A model generated the notes under the pieces. It was not told where the DNA came from. It saw only the letters and a program-made list of their open reading frames with translations, and did no database searches. DNA of 27,563 bases from Granulosicoccus sp047634635 (lineage in GTDB: Bacteria; Pseudomonadota; Gammaproteobacteria; Granulosicoccales; Granulosicoccaceae). Position 1 is the first letter of the stretch. Each line of letters begins with the position of its first letter. Positions 15,024-23,267 of this stretch are shown piece after piece. Location of the stretch: NCBI GenBank assembly GCA_047634635.1, contig JBLIIE010000068.1:1-27563 (forward strand), written 5' to 3'. The position numbers and the translations under genes were made by a program.

Positions 15024-16442
15024 ATGACTGACACAATCCAGCTAGATGGGCTGACTGTCGATTTCGACGGTCGTTTCCAGTTGTCCGATATCAATTGGTG
15101 CATTGAGTCCAATCAGAACTGGATGATTACCGGAACCAATGGTTCCGGTAAGTCTGCGCTTGCAGCTGTACTCGCTGGCGCTGGCGATATCATTCTAGGA
15201 ACGCAAAGCGGAATACCTAGTCGTGTGTCCCTTGTGTCTTACGAAGCACAGGGAGAACTAATTGCCGCTGAGCGTAAAAAAGATGATGCTGATATTCTGG
15301 ATGTGATTTCCGAAGGTACACCTGTTCAGGAAATTATCGATCAGGTTTGTCTAGACGCAGATTTAGCGGGTCAACTGGTTGAGCAATTTGGATTAACAGC
15401 TCTACTGGAGCGTTCATTCCGGAAACTCTCCACCGGAGAGACGCGTAAAGTGTTGTTGGTTAGGGCACTGACCAGTAAGCCGCAACTTCTCGTTCTCGAT
15501 GAGCCTTTTGACGGGCTGGATGCCAATACGCACAAGATGCTGTCAGCGCATCTAGCATCTATCGTGGGACATGTTCCCATGGTGCTTGTACTAAATCGTT
15601 TTGATGAGTGTCCAGATTTCATCACGAATATTGCCTATTTGGATAGCGGTGAACTGCGCCATCAAGTCGCTCGTGACGATGAGAGCGCTTATGCTGAGCT
15701 GTATCAACTGTTGCATTTAAAAACCAGTGATCTGGAGGTCCCAGCCGCAGATCCCATATCGGACTTGCCGCCACTAGACCCTTCTCAGCCACTTGTGAAG
15801 ATTACCAATGCGAAGATTCAATACGGCGATACTGTGATTTTCAAAGATCTGTCTTGGACGATTGAAACCAATCAGCATTGGCAACTTACGGGTCCTAACG
15901 GTAGCGGAAAGACTGGATTACTGTCGCTGATAACTGGTGATCACCCGCAGTGCTATGTCAATGACATTTTTGTGTTTGGCTTCCAGCGTGGACACGGCGA
16001 AACCATTTGGCAAATCAAGCAATATATTGGTTATGTGTCAACAGCACTACAATGGGAATATCGCGTTAGCACAAGTCTGCGGCACGTCATAATCTCAGGC
16101 TTTTTTGACAGTATTGGTTTGTACAGCAAATATACAGACAGGCAGCGGGATATTGCTAACCAATGGCTGGAAGTGCTGGGAATGCGTCACCGCGCTGATG
16201 ATCCGTTCAACAAACTATCCTACGGTGATCAGCGTTTAGTGCTAATTGCCAGAGCAATGGTTAAGCATCCTCCGCTATTAGTTCTCGACGAGCCTTGCTT
16301 AGGGCTGGATGATATGAATCGGCAGCGCATTCTGGCGTTGATTGAGAGAATCTGTGCAGGATCCGAGACTGCCGTTTTGTATGTAAATCATCATCCGGAA
16401 GATAAAATTGCAGGAATAGATCGTTATCTTGCTCTGGACTGA
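15024..16442 (+). CDS. modF: Double ABC-domain ATPase, ModF (PhrA)-like
   Basis: 472 residues with two complete nucleotide-binding domains and no membrane segments. Domain 1 has Walker A GTNGSGKSA, signature LSTGETRKVLL and Walker B LLVLDEPFDGLD. Domain 2 has Walker A GPNGSGKTG, signature LSYGDQRLVLI and Walker B LLVLDEPCLGLD. Stretches such as TGDHPQCYVNDIFVFGFQRGHGETIWQIK (read as separate motifs TGDHPQ, YVND, FGFQRG and GETIW) and VSTSLRHVIISGFFDSIGLY match E. coli ModF closely. ModF is encoded with the molybdate genes in E. coli and has been linked to photorepair, but its mechanism is unclear. Here it follows ilvC by 14 nt with no molybdate gene in sight, so it is probably co-transcribed with ilvC. 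No good Shine-Dalgarno precedes ATG 15024. Confidence 0.88.
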   Translation: MTDTIQLDGLTVDFDGRFQLSDINWCIESNQNWMITGTNGSGKSALAAVLAGAGDIILGTQSGIPSRVSLVSYEAQGELIAAERKKDDADILDVISEGTPVQEIIDQVCLDADLAGQLVEQFGLTALLERSFRKLSTGETRKVLLVRALTSKPQLLVLDEPFDGLDANTHKMLSAHLASIVGHVPMVLVLNRFDECPDFITNIAYLDSGELRHQVARDDESAYAELYQLLHLKTSDLEVPAADPISDLPPLDPSQPLVKITNAKIQYGDTVIFKDLSWTIETNQHWQLTGPNGSGKTGLLSLITGDHPQCYVNDIFVFGFQRGHGETIWQIKQYIGYVSTALQWEYRVSTSLRHVIISGFFDSIGLYSKYTDRQRDIANQWLEVLGMRHRADDPFNKLSYGDQRLVLIARAMVKHPPLLVLDEPCLGLDDMNRQRILALIERICAGSETAVLYVNHHPEDKIAGIDRYLALD

Positions 16443-16488
16443 CGGAGGGATAAGAGATTCAGATCAGAGGCAAGAGAAATTCACTATT

Positions 16489-16498
16489 TGACGCGTCA
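16489..16498. promoter_or_regulatory. 10-bp palindrome upstream of the DUF1445 gene
   Basis: TGACGCGTCA is a perfect palindrome 49 nt before the DUF1445 start codon, in the 104-nt gap after modF. It overlaps a -35-like TTGACG. It could be a regulator half-site pair, but at 10 bp it may be coincidental. Confidence 0.25.
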
Positions 16499-16546
16499 GT
16501 CGAATTAGGCGAATCTGTACTACGATGATTTTCTACCTATAAATTT

Positions 16547-17374
16547 ATGGATAATTTCTCTGAAAACTACGAAAGTCTTCGCAAGTTAGACAAAGATCAA
16601 CTGAGACTAGCCATTCGTACTGCACAATATGAAGGGCATACCGCGGGGTTGGCGGCGGGCTATTTGCAGGCAAATATTATTATATTGCCCGAAAAATATG
16701 CTCTAAATTTCATGCGATATTGTCAACGTAACCCCAAACCTTGTCCGTTAGTGGGGGTTTCTGAGACTGGCAGTCCAGTCATGCACACTCTGGGGCTAGA
16801 TATCGACATCAGAAGTGACGTTCCGCGCTACAACGTATATCTTAATGGTCAATTATCGGAAACCACATCTAATATCGTTGATCATTGGGCCGATGATTTT
16901 GTTGCCTTTGCTTTAGGTTGCTCATTTACGTTTGAAGACGCCTTGGTCAGAGCTGGCATATCTATCTGGCATATCGAAAACAACAAGACGGTTCCAATGT
17001 ATCGTTCCAATATTGATACGTGCGAAGCTGGTCCGTTTGGTGGGGAAATGGTTGTCACACTAAGGGCAATTGATGCGGATCGTGTCGATGAAGCCATTGA
17101 AATTTCCAGACAATATCCGATGGCGCATGGTGGGCCTGTTCATATCGGCGATCCATCCGTCATTGGCCTTTATGATTTAAGCAAACCAGACTGGGGGGAT
17201 AGTCCGGCACCCGTCGGTGACAAAATTCCAGTTTTTTGGGCATGTGGAGTGACACCACAGAATGCAATCATGAGAGCGCAGCTACCGATAATGATTAGCC
17301 ATACACCTGGCCACATGCTGGTTACTGATATAGATGACCAGGCTGAGGTGCCAGTTTTTAGCAAATCCGCTTAG
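16547..17374 (+). CDS. DUF1445 (YcsI-type) putative hydro-lyase / D-glutamate cyclase-like protein
   Basis: 275 residues, close to the typical length of about 260-270. Family motifs are clear: an N-terminal LRLAIRTAQYEGHTAGLAAGYLQANIIILP region (residues about 20-50, read as RTAQYEGHTAG and LQANIIILP), FMRYCQRNPKPCPL, ALGCSFTFEDAL, NNKTVPMYRSNI, CEAGPFGGEMVVTLRAI, HGGPVHIGDPSVIG, FWACGVTPQNAI and ISHTPGHMLVTD. Bacterial members are annotated as putative hydro-lyases. The mitochondrial homologue has been described as a D-glutamate cyclase forming 5-oxo-D-proline, so a cyclisation or dehydration on a carboxylated amino-acid-like compound is plausible. It has no signal peptide. It converges on the amidase gene: their stop codons share bases (TAG 17372-17374 on +, TAA 17373-17371 on -). 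With the TRAP operon next door it probably serves the same catabolic route; that link is inferred. Confidence 0.85.
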   Translation: MDNFSENYESLRKLDKDQLRLAIRTAQYEGHTAGLAAGYLQANIIILPEKYALNFMRYCQRNPKPCPLVGVSETGSPVMHTLGLDIDIRSDVPRYNVYLNGQLSETTSNIVDHWADDFVAFALGCSFTFEDALVRAGISIWHIENNKTVPMYRSNIDTCEAGPFGGEMVVTLRAIDADRVDEAIEISRQYPMAHGGPVHIGDPSVIGLYDLSKPDWGDSPAPVGDKIPVFWACGVTPQNAIMRAQLPIMISHTPGHMLVTDIDDQAEVPVFSKSA

Positions 17375-18645
17375 TGCATTAATACGCTCTCAACTTTCTG
17401 AGCTAACGACAGTATGGCGTCATCATGATACGCAGGTGCTGTCAGCATGACACCGATAGAATGGGCCTTATGCCTGAAAGGTAGTGAAATACTACAGCCG
17501 TCTAATACATTGGCAACAGAGGGATTTCGTAACACAAGCACATTAGTACTGAAGTAGGCATCATCGTTGTCAATAAGATCGCTAAGTTTAGGTGCAACGA
17601 TAGGTGTTGTTGGCATTAAGACGACACGGCCCGATTCCTCACGTCGATATTGTTCAATCAGCAATGCGCGCTCATTCAGGGTTTTGCAAAAGCTCAATGC
17701 ACTGATCTCATCCGCGCGAGCTATACGGCTAGACACTCTTGGATCAATAAGGCCGAATTGTGTATTGAACGCGTTTTCATATTCTGCTCGAGCCTCAACG
17801 GCTGCAAATTGCCAGATGGCCAGGTTCTTCAGGCCGTTAAGAACTGGGATAGAACGCGTTTCGATGTCGAATCCTGCATTGCTGAGCTTATCTACCGCTT
17901 TATAGAATCCATCGCTTGTGGCTGAGTCCATGTCGTCAGTACCAAAATTTGTTGGAATGACAAAAGTGGGATTATTGAGAGCCTGCGATTCTGTGATGGA
18001 TCGACGCATGGCATTGAATGCCAACTGACAGGCGTTAACATTGGAAGCCATGGGGCCAACGCTGTCCAGCGAACCCGATAGCGTTTTGCATCCTTGTCGA
18101 GAAACGCTGATTTGGCTGGGTTTAAATCCTACAATGCCGTTGAATGCTGCAGGAATCCTCAGTGAACCTCCCGTGTCGGTGCCTATGGCGATATCTGCAA
18201 GCCCTAGTGCCACAGAGACGGCACCGCCCGCTGTGGAACCCCCAGGGACGCAGTCTGGTTGCAAGGCGTTAGCAGGGGTGCCGTAGTGTGGATTCATACC
18301 CAAGCCGGAATAGGCGAGTTCAGTCATGTTTGTGTGACCCAAAAGAACGGCCCCAGCATCCTTTAATTGTTTTAACGGAATAGCGTCGGAACCGGCTGGC
18401 TTGTCGTTTTCCATAAAGCGAGTCCCTGCACGAGTCACGCGTCCTTGAACATCGAACAGGTCTTTTACGGAGACCAGAGCACCCGCAATGGGTGAATTAA
18501 TGCCCGAGTTGTGCGAATGGACATCCGGCGTAAAGGTTGAGGTGAAAACCGACTTTACGTCGTCTGTGTTTTTTTCAACCCGATTTAGCGATTTCGCCTG
18601 CCGCTCTTTACAATTTTTGACTGACCAGGGCATATCCATGCTCAT
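17371..18645 (-). CDS. Amidase-signature family hydrolase
   Basis: 424 residues. The Ser-cisSer-Lys triad is intact: K61 (LVSVKDLFDV), the cis-Ser S137 (VPGGSTAGGAVSVA) and the nucleophile S161 (GTDTGGSLRIPAA); the 24-residue Ser-Ser spacing is the normal one. Members hydrolyse carboxamides, ureas or N-carbamoyl/allophanate-type bonds in the cytosol, and the substrate here cannot be deduced. It is the last gene of the minus-strand run TRAP-DUF2848-LysR-amidase, 45 nt after the LysR gene. The start is uncertain: ATGs at 18645, 18639 and 18633 are in frame and none has a good ribosome site. Confidence 0.9.
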   Translation of the reverse strand: MSMDMPWSVKNCKERQAKSLNRVEKNTDDVKSVFTSTFTPDVHSHNSGINSPIAGALVSVKDLFDVQGRVTRAGTRFMENDKPAGSDAIPLKQLKDAGAVLLGHTNMTELAYSGLGMNPHYGTPANALQPDCVPGGSTAGGAVSVALGLADIAIGTDTGGSLRIPAAFNGIVGFKPSQISVSRQGCKTLSGSLDSVGPMASNVNACQLAFNAMRRSITESQALNNPTFVIPTNFGTDDMDSATSDGFYKAVDKLSNAGFDIETRSIPVLNGLKNLAIWQFAAVEARAEYENAFNTQFGLIDPRVSSRIARADEISALSFCKTLNERALLIEQYRREESGRVVLMPTTPIVAPKLSDLIDNDDAYFSTNVLVLRNPSVANVLDGCSISLPFRHKAHSIGVMLTAPAYHDDAILSLAQKVESVLMH

Positions 18646-18690
18646 TTCAAGGGTTCATCGTAGCGTTGAGTTACTGATCGTAAAAGCAAT

Positions 18691-19560
18691 TTAGCCTAAT
18701 AGGTATTTTCGTGAAACCTGACTTGCCAATTCAGCAGCTTTCGCACAGAGTTCGTTTCTGGGTTCCCCCACAAACGAGGCAGTAAAGTCCAGGGGTACGA
18801 GCTTCCAACCTGGATCAAATTCGACAATTCGATTTTGTTTGATCAGCTCTGTACCTAATTGGCGTGGGAAAATACCGACGCCAATGCCAGATGCGACCAT
18901 CTCCAATCCAGCGTATATCGAACTAGATGGGAAGATTTTTGTGTTATCTCCATAGCGACTAGTGACTTCACGTCTAAGTTCGCGATAGGGCCTAGAGTTT
19001 CTGTTATAGGAAATAATCGGGGTGGAGCCCATCGCTGGGACCTCGGTATTAGCCTTTGCAAACCAGGCCAGTTCGACAGGTGGAAGCTCAATATTATCGA
19101 TAGAAAACTCAGATATAGGTCCCATTAATATGGCTAGATCAAGCGAGCGTTCTATGAGTTGCTGGCGTAAATTAACTGTGACATCGACAGATATTTCGAC
19201 GTTTAGATTTGGATATTTCTCGTAGAGTGCTGACAAAAAAAGAGGTAGCCACAGCTGCACTATTGTCTCGGCAACGCCAATGCGAAGAAGGCTGTTGACG
19301 CTATCCGCCGGTACTACGTTTGACTTAATCCCTTCAATTAAATCAGCAATTTTTTCTGCATAATCACGTAATAAAACACCTTGTTTTGTTAATGAAACAC
19401 CTCGATGTGTGCGATCAAACAGGGTGGTTCCCAATGATTCTTCCAGCGCAGAAATGCGTCCTGATACGGCGGGCTGCGTGATGTTCATTTCGTGGGCGGC
19501 TTTTCTAACTCCTCCTAGCCGTGACACCCAAAGGAAGGTTTTTAATTGATCTAAAGTCAT
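18691..19560 (-). CDS. LysR-family transcriptional regulator
   Basis: 289 residues, the usual length. The winged HTH occupies residues 1-60 (FLWVSRLGGVRKAAHEMNITQPAVSGRISALEESLGTTLFDRTHRGVSLT, seen as separate motifs TFLWVSRLGGVRKAAHEM and NITQPAVSGRI). The periplasmic-binding-like effector domain follows (LLRIGVAETIVQLWLPLFL, ERSLDLAILMGPIS, GLEMVASGIGVGIFPRQL). It lies within the minus-strand run, 10 nt after DUF2848 and 45 nt before the amidase, in the same direction, so it would be co-transcribed and could respond to an intermediate of this pathway. LysR genes are more often divergent from their targets, so this placement is slightly unusual. Confidence 0.93.
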   Translation of the reverse strand: MTLDQLKTFLWVSRLGGVRKAAHEMNITQPAVSGRISALEESLGTTLFDRTHRGVSLTKQGVLLRDYAEKIADLIEGIKSNVVPADSVNSLLRIGVAETIVQLWLPLFLSALYEKYPNLNVEISVDVTVNLRQQLIERSLDLAILMGPISEFSIDNIELPPVELAWFAKANTEVPAMGSTPIISYNRNSRPYRELRREVTSRYGDNTKIFPSSSIYAGLEMVASGIGVGIFPRQLGTELIKQNRIVEFDPGWKLVPLDFTASFVGEPRNELCAKAAELASQVSRKYLLG

Positions 19561-19570
19561 GTTCTAATCA

Positions 19571-20224
19571 CTAGTTGACTATCGGTAATGCTCTAACGTT
19601 ATATTTAAGGGATATTCGTCTATTGAGGACTGGATCTTCCAGCTCCATGTAATACTCCGTAGCAGGCCTTACTGATTCTATTGCTGCTAGTGTTCCACAT
19701 AGCATTGCAGCATTATCGCTGAGATTAATATTGTTGATAAGAGTTTGTAGTGGCTGTATTGCTGCCAGAGAACCGCTTTGGTACAACACTATTTCATCGT
19801 TTTCTTTGATGCTGCAGCGAAGCAGGATGTCATCGAGATGGTTTATGACGGAGTCGAGCTCCCATACGTGTTTGGCTACTGGTTTCACGCAGGCTTGCTT
19901 TGAAGCTGCAACCGAATGGGCCTCTAATTGGCGATCTGTATGATCTGAAGCCAGCCCCAGATACCATTTATCTTGTTGGCGTAAAATAAGTGGTTCGACT
20001 TCGCCTGAGCTAGCATTGCCCAGTACTTGAATGTCTGCTGATTGCGTGAGTAAGCTGTCAGAAACTCGGTAGTAGAGAGGCACGTCTGAGGGTGGGGATA
20101 TGCCGAGTTGAGCAAGTTCCTCTATATGGTGATTCACCGCCTCACTGTCTCTTCCGGTCCAGCCAGCGACTATTAATTGATCAATTGAACACTCTAGATG
20201 TTCTTCACCGTTAACAAATATCAT
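19571..20224 (-). CDS. DUF2848 family protein
   Basis: 217 residues, typical of DUF2848. Recognisable family motifs are AGWTGRDSEAVNHHIEELAQLG (as GWTGRD and HHIEELAQLGI), PSDVPLYYRVSDSLLTQ, SSGEVEPLIL, GLASDHTDRQLEAHSVAASKQ and CVKPVAKHVWE. The fold is thought to resemble the C-terminal half of fumarylacetoacetase-type hydrolases, and the acidic/His motifs (E in SGEVEP, DHTDR) could bind metal, but no activity is established that I know of. The gene starts 9 nt after dctM and ends 10 nt before the LysR gene, so it belongs to the TRAP operon and probably acts on the imported compound or a breakdown product. No Shine-Dalgarno is evident. Confidence 0.88.
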   Translation of the reverse strand: MIFVNGEEHLECSIDQLIVAGWTGRDSEAVNHHIEELAQLGISPPSDVPLYYRVSDSLLTQSADIQVLGNASSGEVEPLILRQQDKWYLGLASDHTDRQLEAHSVAASKQACVKPVAKHVWELDSVINHLDDILLRCSIKENDEIVLYQSGSLAAIQPLQTLINNINLSDNAAMLCGTLAAIESVRPATEYYMELEDPVLNRRISLKYNVRALPIVN

Positions 20225-20233
20225 TGAAATAAA

Positions 20234-21514
20234 TTAGAAGTTGTTGGGTAGGTATAAAGCGATTGAAGGAAACATGACAAGCAGGGCGACCATGATAAGC
20301 ATTGCACCAGCGTAAGGGATCACACCGATCATCACGTCACTGAATTTGCCGCTTTTTCTGGCTGCTTGTACCACGTAAAGGTTAAGTCCAACGGGGGGTG
20401 TGATTAGAGCCATTTCCACCAGCATGATCATGAGTATGCCGAACCATAGAGGGTCATAGCCAATCTGAACGATGATCGGAACGACGATAGGGATGGTTGC
20501 CACCATGAGTGACAAGGTTTCTATGAAGAACCCTAAAACGATATACATAAGAATGATGACGAGGAGAGTTTCTAGTTTTCCCAGACTTAAATGCTCCAGA
20601 AAGTCTCGCAGAGCGCCGCTGACACCAGATGCGGTTAATACAAAATTAAGAACATAGGCGCCAATGACGACCAGCATGATCATTGATGTTGTACGCACTG
20701 TGCCTTTCAGGCTCTCAACGAGCATGCTGATTGACAAGGCACGTTGGCCGCCTGCGATTAGTATTGCCATGGCCACGCCGACGGCTGCTGCCTCAGTTGG
20801 GGTTGCCCAGCCTGCATAGATTGAACCGACAATTGAGCCGAATAGCACTAACAAGGGAAGAAGATCTACTAGCCCAGTTAGCTTTCGACGCCAATTGCTA
20901 CTGATACCGGGCCCACCCAGAGAGGGGTTGATCATGCACAGGATTGCTGTGACCACCATGAACAACAACGCCAGCAACAGGCCAGGAACCAGGCCTGCGA
21001 GGAATAATTTGGGTATTGACGTTTCTGTCAGAAACCCGTAGACGATCAAATTAATTGACGGGGGAATCATGATGCCCAGAGTTCCGCCGGCAGCTATTGC
21101 GCCAGAAAATAATCGGGGGTCGTAGTTCAGTCTCTCAGCTTGTGGCATAGCCACTGAGGCAACCGTAGCGGCTGTGGCAACAGACGAGCCAGAGGTTGCT
21201 GAAAACAGAGTCGCAGTTGCAATATTTGCGTGAATCAATCCGCCCGGTAGCCAGGATACCCAGGACTCCAGAGCGGCGTAGGTGCGTCGGGCAATACCAC
21301 TTCGTACGAGTATTTCGCCAAGCATGACAAAAAATGGGATGGCAATAAGAGTTGCACTGTTAGAGGAAGACCAAATAACTTGTCCTAACCCTCGCATGAG
21401 AGGGAATGGACTGAACAGCGCATCAATGCCAAAAGCCAACAGGAACAGGACGATACCAACAGGAATTGACAAGGATAGAAAAATCAATAAACCAGAAGCT
21501 GTAAATAAAATCAC
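20234..21514 (-). CDS. dctM: TRAP transporter large permease (DctM-like)
   Basis: 426 residues, the normal DctM length, with about 12 membrane segments. Family motifs include IPVGIVLFLLAFG near the start, SNSATLIAIPFFVMLGEIL, ATSGSSVATAATVASVAMP, GTLGIMIPPSINLIVYG, YAGWATPTEAAAVGV and ALITPPVGLNLYVVQ. It is the ion-coupled translocation subunit. It starts at GTG 21514, whose GTGA overlaps the stop codon of dctQ, indicating translational coupling. The substrate is set by the binding protein DctP encoded upstream. Confidence 0.95.
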   Translation of the reverse strand: MILFTASGLLIFLSLSIPVGIVLFLLAFGIDALFSPFPLMRGLGQVIWSSSNSATLIAIPFFVMLGEILVRSGIARRTYAALESWVSWLPGGLIHANIATATLFSATSGSSVATAATVASVAMPQAERLNYDPRLFSGAIAAGGTLGIMIPPSINLIVYGFLTETSIPKLFLAGLVPGLLLALLFMVVTAILCMINPSLGGPGISSNWRRKLTGLVDLLPLLVLFGSIVGSIYAGWATPTEAAAVGVAMAILIAGGQRALSISMLVESLKGTVRTTSMIMLVVIGAYVLNFVLTASGVSGALRDFLEHLSLGKLETLLVIILMYIVLGFFIETLSLMVATIPIVVPIIVQIGYDPLWFGILMIMLVEMALITPPVGLNLYVVQAARKSGKFSDVMIGVIPYAGAMLIMVALLVMFPSIALYLPNNF

Positions 21515-22044
21515 AATTGGTTGCCTAGTCCAGCCGTGCGATTGATATCTTCGTAGTCTTTTCTAAGGGCGGACACAATCAAGACCAGCGTCATTAACAC
21601 CGCTGAGATTGCGAACCAGACCCATCCTGCCATCCACATGGATTGCGGAATCCACAAAGGTGTTTCAAGTGTTGTATTAGCTTTGGAATTGTTCTCGAGC
21701 GATTTTTCCAGAACTGGCCAAACACGATAGGCAATGACGATTGCGGTGCCGGCAAGAGACAATAGCGCGATGGCGTCGAACAAGGATCTTAGTGGCGCCC
21801 TGCATCGTGCTCGGACTAAGTCGATTCTTACATGAGCAAGATTTGTGAGCGTATAGCTCATACCCCAGCTGGTTGCTATCGCCATTGCATAGCCTGACAG
21901 CTCATCAGTACCACCCAGGGAGTGACCTATTTGTCTTAACACGATATCGAGGATCGTGACTAATACACTCAGTAGAAGAAGCCCTCCAGCTAATATAGCC
22001 AAGCCATTGTTCAGCCGCTTTAGGAGCAGAAGGGCGTTAGTCAT
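21511..22044 (-). CDS. dctQ: TRAP transporter small permease (DctQ-like)
   Basis: 177 residues with four membrane segments (about residues 12-32, 50-65, 85-107 and 130-155). Family features are a first helix ending in LDIVLRQIGHSLGGTDELSGYAMA (read as DIVLRQIG and TDELSGYAM) and the second-helix sequence TSWGMSYTLTNLAHVRIDLV. It pairs with DctM in the inner membrane. It follows dctP by 16 nt and overlaps dctM by 4 nt, fixing the order dctP-dctQ-dctM. Confidence 0.93.
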   Translation of the reverse strand: MTNALLLLKRLNNGLAILAGGLLLLSVLVTILDIVLRQIGHSLGGTDELSGYAMAIATSWGMSYTLTNLAHVRIDLVRARCRAPLRSLFDAIALLSLAGTAIVIAYRVWPVLEKSLENNSKANTTLETPLWIPQSMWMAGWVWFAISAVLMTLVLIVSALRKDYEDINRTAGLGNQL

Positions 22045-22060
22045 AGTGGGAAGTGCCGAT

Positions 22061-23107
22061 TTAGTTGAGAGGAATTTCTACGCCCGTTGTTTTTCCAACC
22101 GTATCATTCCAGCGTTTAGCCCAATCAGCACCTGCACGCTCTGCCCAGTCTGGAAGTACTTTGGAAACCAGTATTTCGCGAGCTGTTGCAAAATCTGCAT
22201 CGCTGACGTTTACCAACGTCATGCTGTGCTTGTCTCCGGGACAGTCCCCTTCGCCGGTCAGGCACGCAACATCAGTAGCCAGCGCCGTTTGGGCTGTTGC
22301 CCAGGCAGGTGCTTCCAGTTGCTCACTGACCTGCGTTTGTATCATTGTCTGCTCATCTGCACTCAAGCTTTCCCATTTATCCATGTTCATGGCAGTAACG
22401 ACAGGGTCCCATCCACCTAAAGGAATAGGCAGCAAGTGAGTGGAGACTTCCCACCAACCGGCACTGTAGCCTGAGCCTGCACCAGTAACTGCACAATCGA
22501 CAACACCTTTTTGCAGTGCACCTGGAACTTCGCCAAATCCTATATTGACCGCTTCTGCCCCCAGCGCTTCTAGTAGCTTGCCGGTTAGACGACCAGAGGC
22601 TCTGATTTTCTTGCCGGACAGATCCGCGAGAGATGTGATTTCAGCGTTGCAAAACACAACTTGTGGAGGGTATGGAGCAATGCCTAACACCTTTGCATTG
22701 AAAACGTCTTTGTAGATATCGTCAACGAGAGGACGCGCCGCTTCTATCATCGCTTTGGCTGAATCAGCATCAGTGGCGATAAGAGGGACATCAAGACCTT
22801 CCAGTGCTGCAGAATCAGATACTGCGTAATCGGCAACGGTCATGCCGACGTCAAAAACACCGGTGCCAAGCATGCGGAAAACATCGCCACCCTTGATGCC
22901 CATTTGGTCGTGGGTGGTCAAGTTGGCGGTAATGCTCCCATTGCTAGCCGCAGGTAATTTTTCATTCCAGAACGGCGCTTCGTAAAGTTTGTGGAGAGGT
23001 AGACCGCTCCAGCTTCCAACGACGGAAAGCTCTTGTTCGGCAAAGGCTGGACCACTGAGGGCAGTGCATCCTAACGCAGCCCCTATCACTATCTGGCGGA
23101 TTTTCAT
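22061..23107 (-). CDS. dctP: TRAP transporter substrate-binding protein (DctP-like)
   Basis: 348 residues from ATG 23107, which is preceded by GGGAG seven bases upstream; an ATG at 23125 is in frame but would break the signal peptide pattern. The signal peptide is residues 1-24 (MKIRQIVIGAALGCTALSG, cleavage after AFA). The DctP fold is shown by DVGMTVADYAVSDSA, LADLSGKKIRASGRLTGKLLEALGAEAV and GEVPGALQKGVVDCAVTG. The conserved carboxylate-binding Arg is R in KIRASGR, so the ligand is probably a carboxylate. Two Cys (ACLTGEGDCPG) may form a small disulfide loop near the C terminus. It is the first gene of the minus-strand operon. A weak dyad (CCGAG/CTCGG, 23161-23178) lies in its leader. Confidence 0.93.
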   Translation of the reverse strand: MKIRQIVIGAALGCTALSGPAFAEQELSVVGSWSGLPLHKLYEAPFWNEKLPAASNGSITANLTTHDQMGIKGGDVFRMLGTGVFDVGMTVADYAVSDSAALEGLDVPLIATDADSAKAMIEAARPLVDDIYKDVFNAKVLGIAPYPPQVVFCNAEITSLADLSGKKIRASGRLTGKLLEALGAEAVNIGFGEVPGALQKGVVDCAVTGAGSGYSAGWWEVSTHLLPIPLGGWDPVVTAMNMDKWESLSADEQTMIQTQVSEQLEAPAWATAQTALATDVACLTGEGDCPGDKHSMTLVNVSDADFATAREILVSKVLPDWAERAGADWAKRWNDTVGKTTGVEIPLN

Positions 23108-23267
23108 TGATTTCTCCCAGTTCATTTTTATGTCGATACAGTGTTTGACTGCTTTATGTACCGAGGCGTTGCGCTCGGGACTCTAACTTAATCGAAAGAA
23201 TGCAATTGCGCAGGTATAAATGCAAATCTTAATTTATTGTATGTTGCGATAATGGATACTTATCACA

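Noticed and set aside
19570..19579. ACTAGTTGAC at the DUF2848-LysR junction, matching 24627-24636
   Set aside because: It falls within the last codons of the DUF2848 gene, lacks the second inverted arm, and is probably a coincidental 10-mer.
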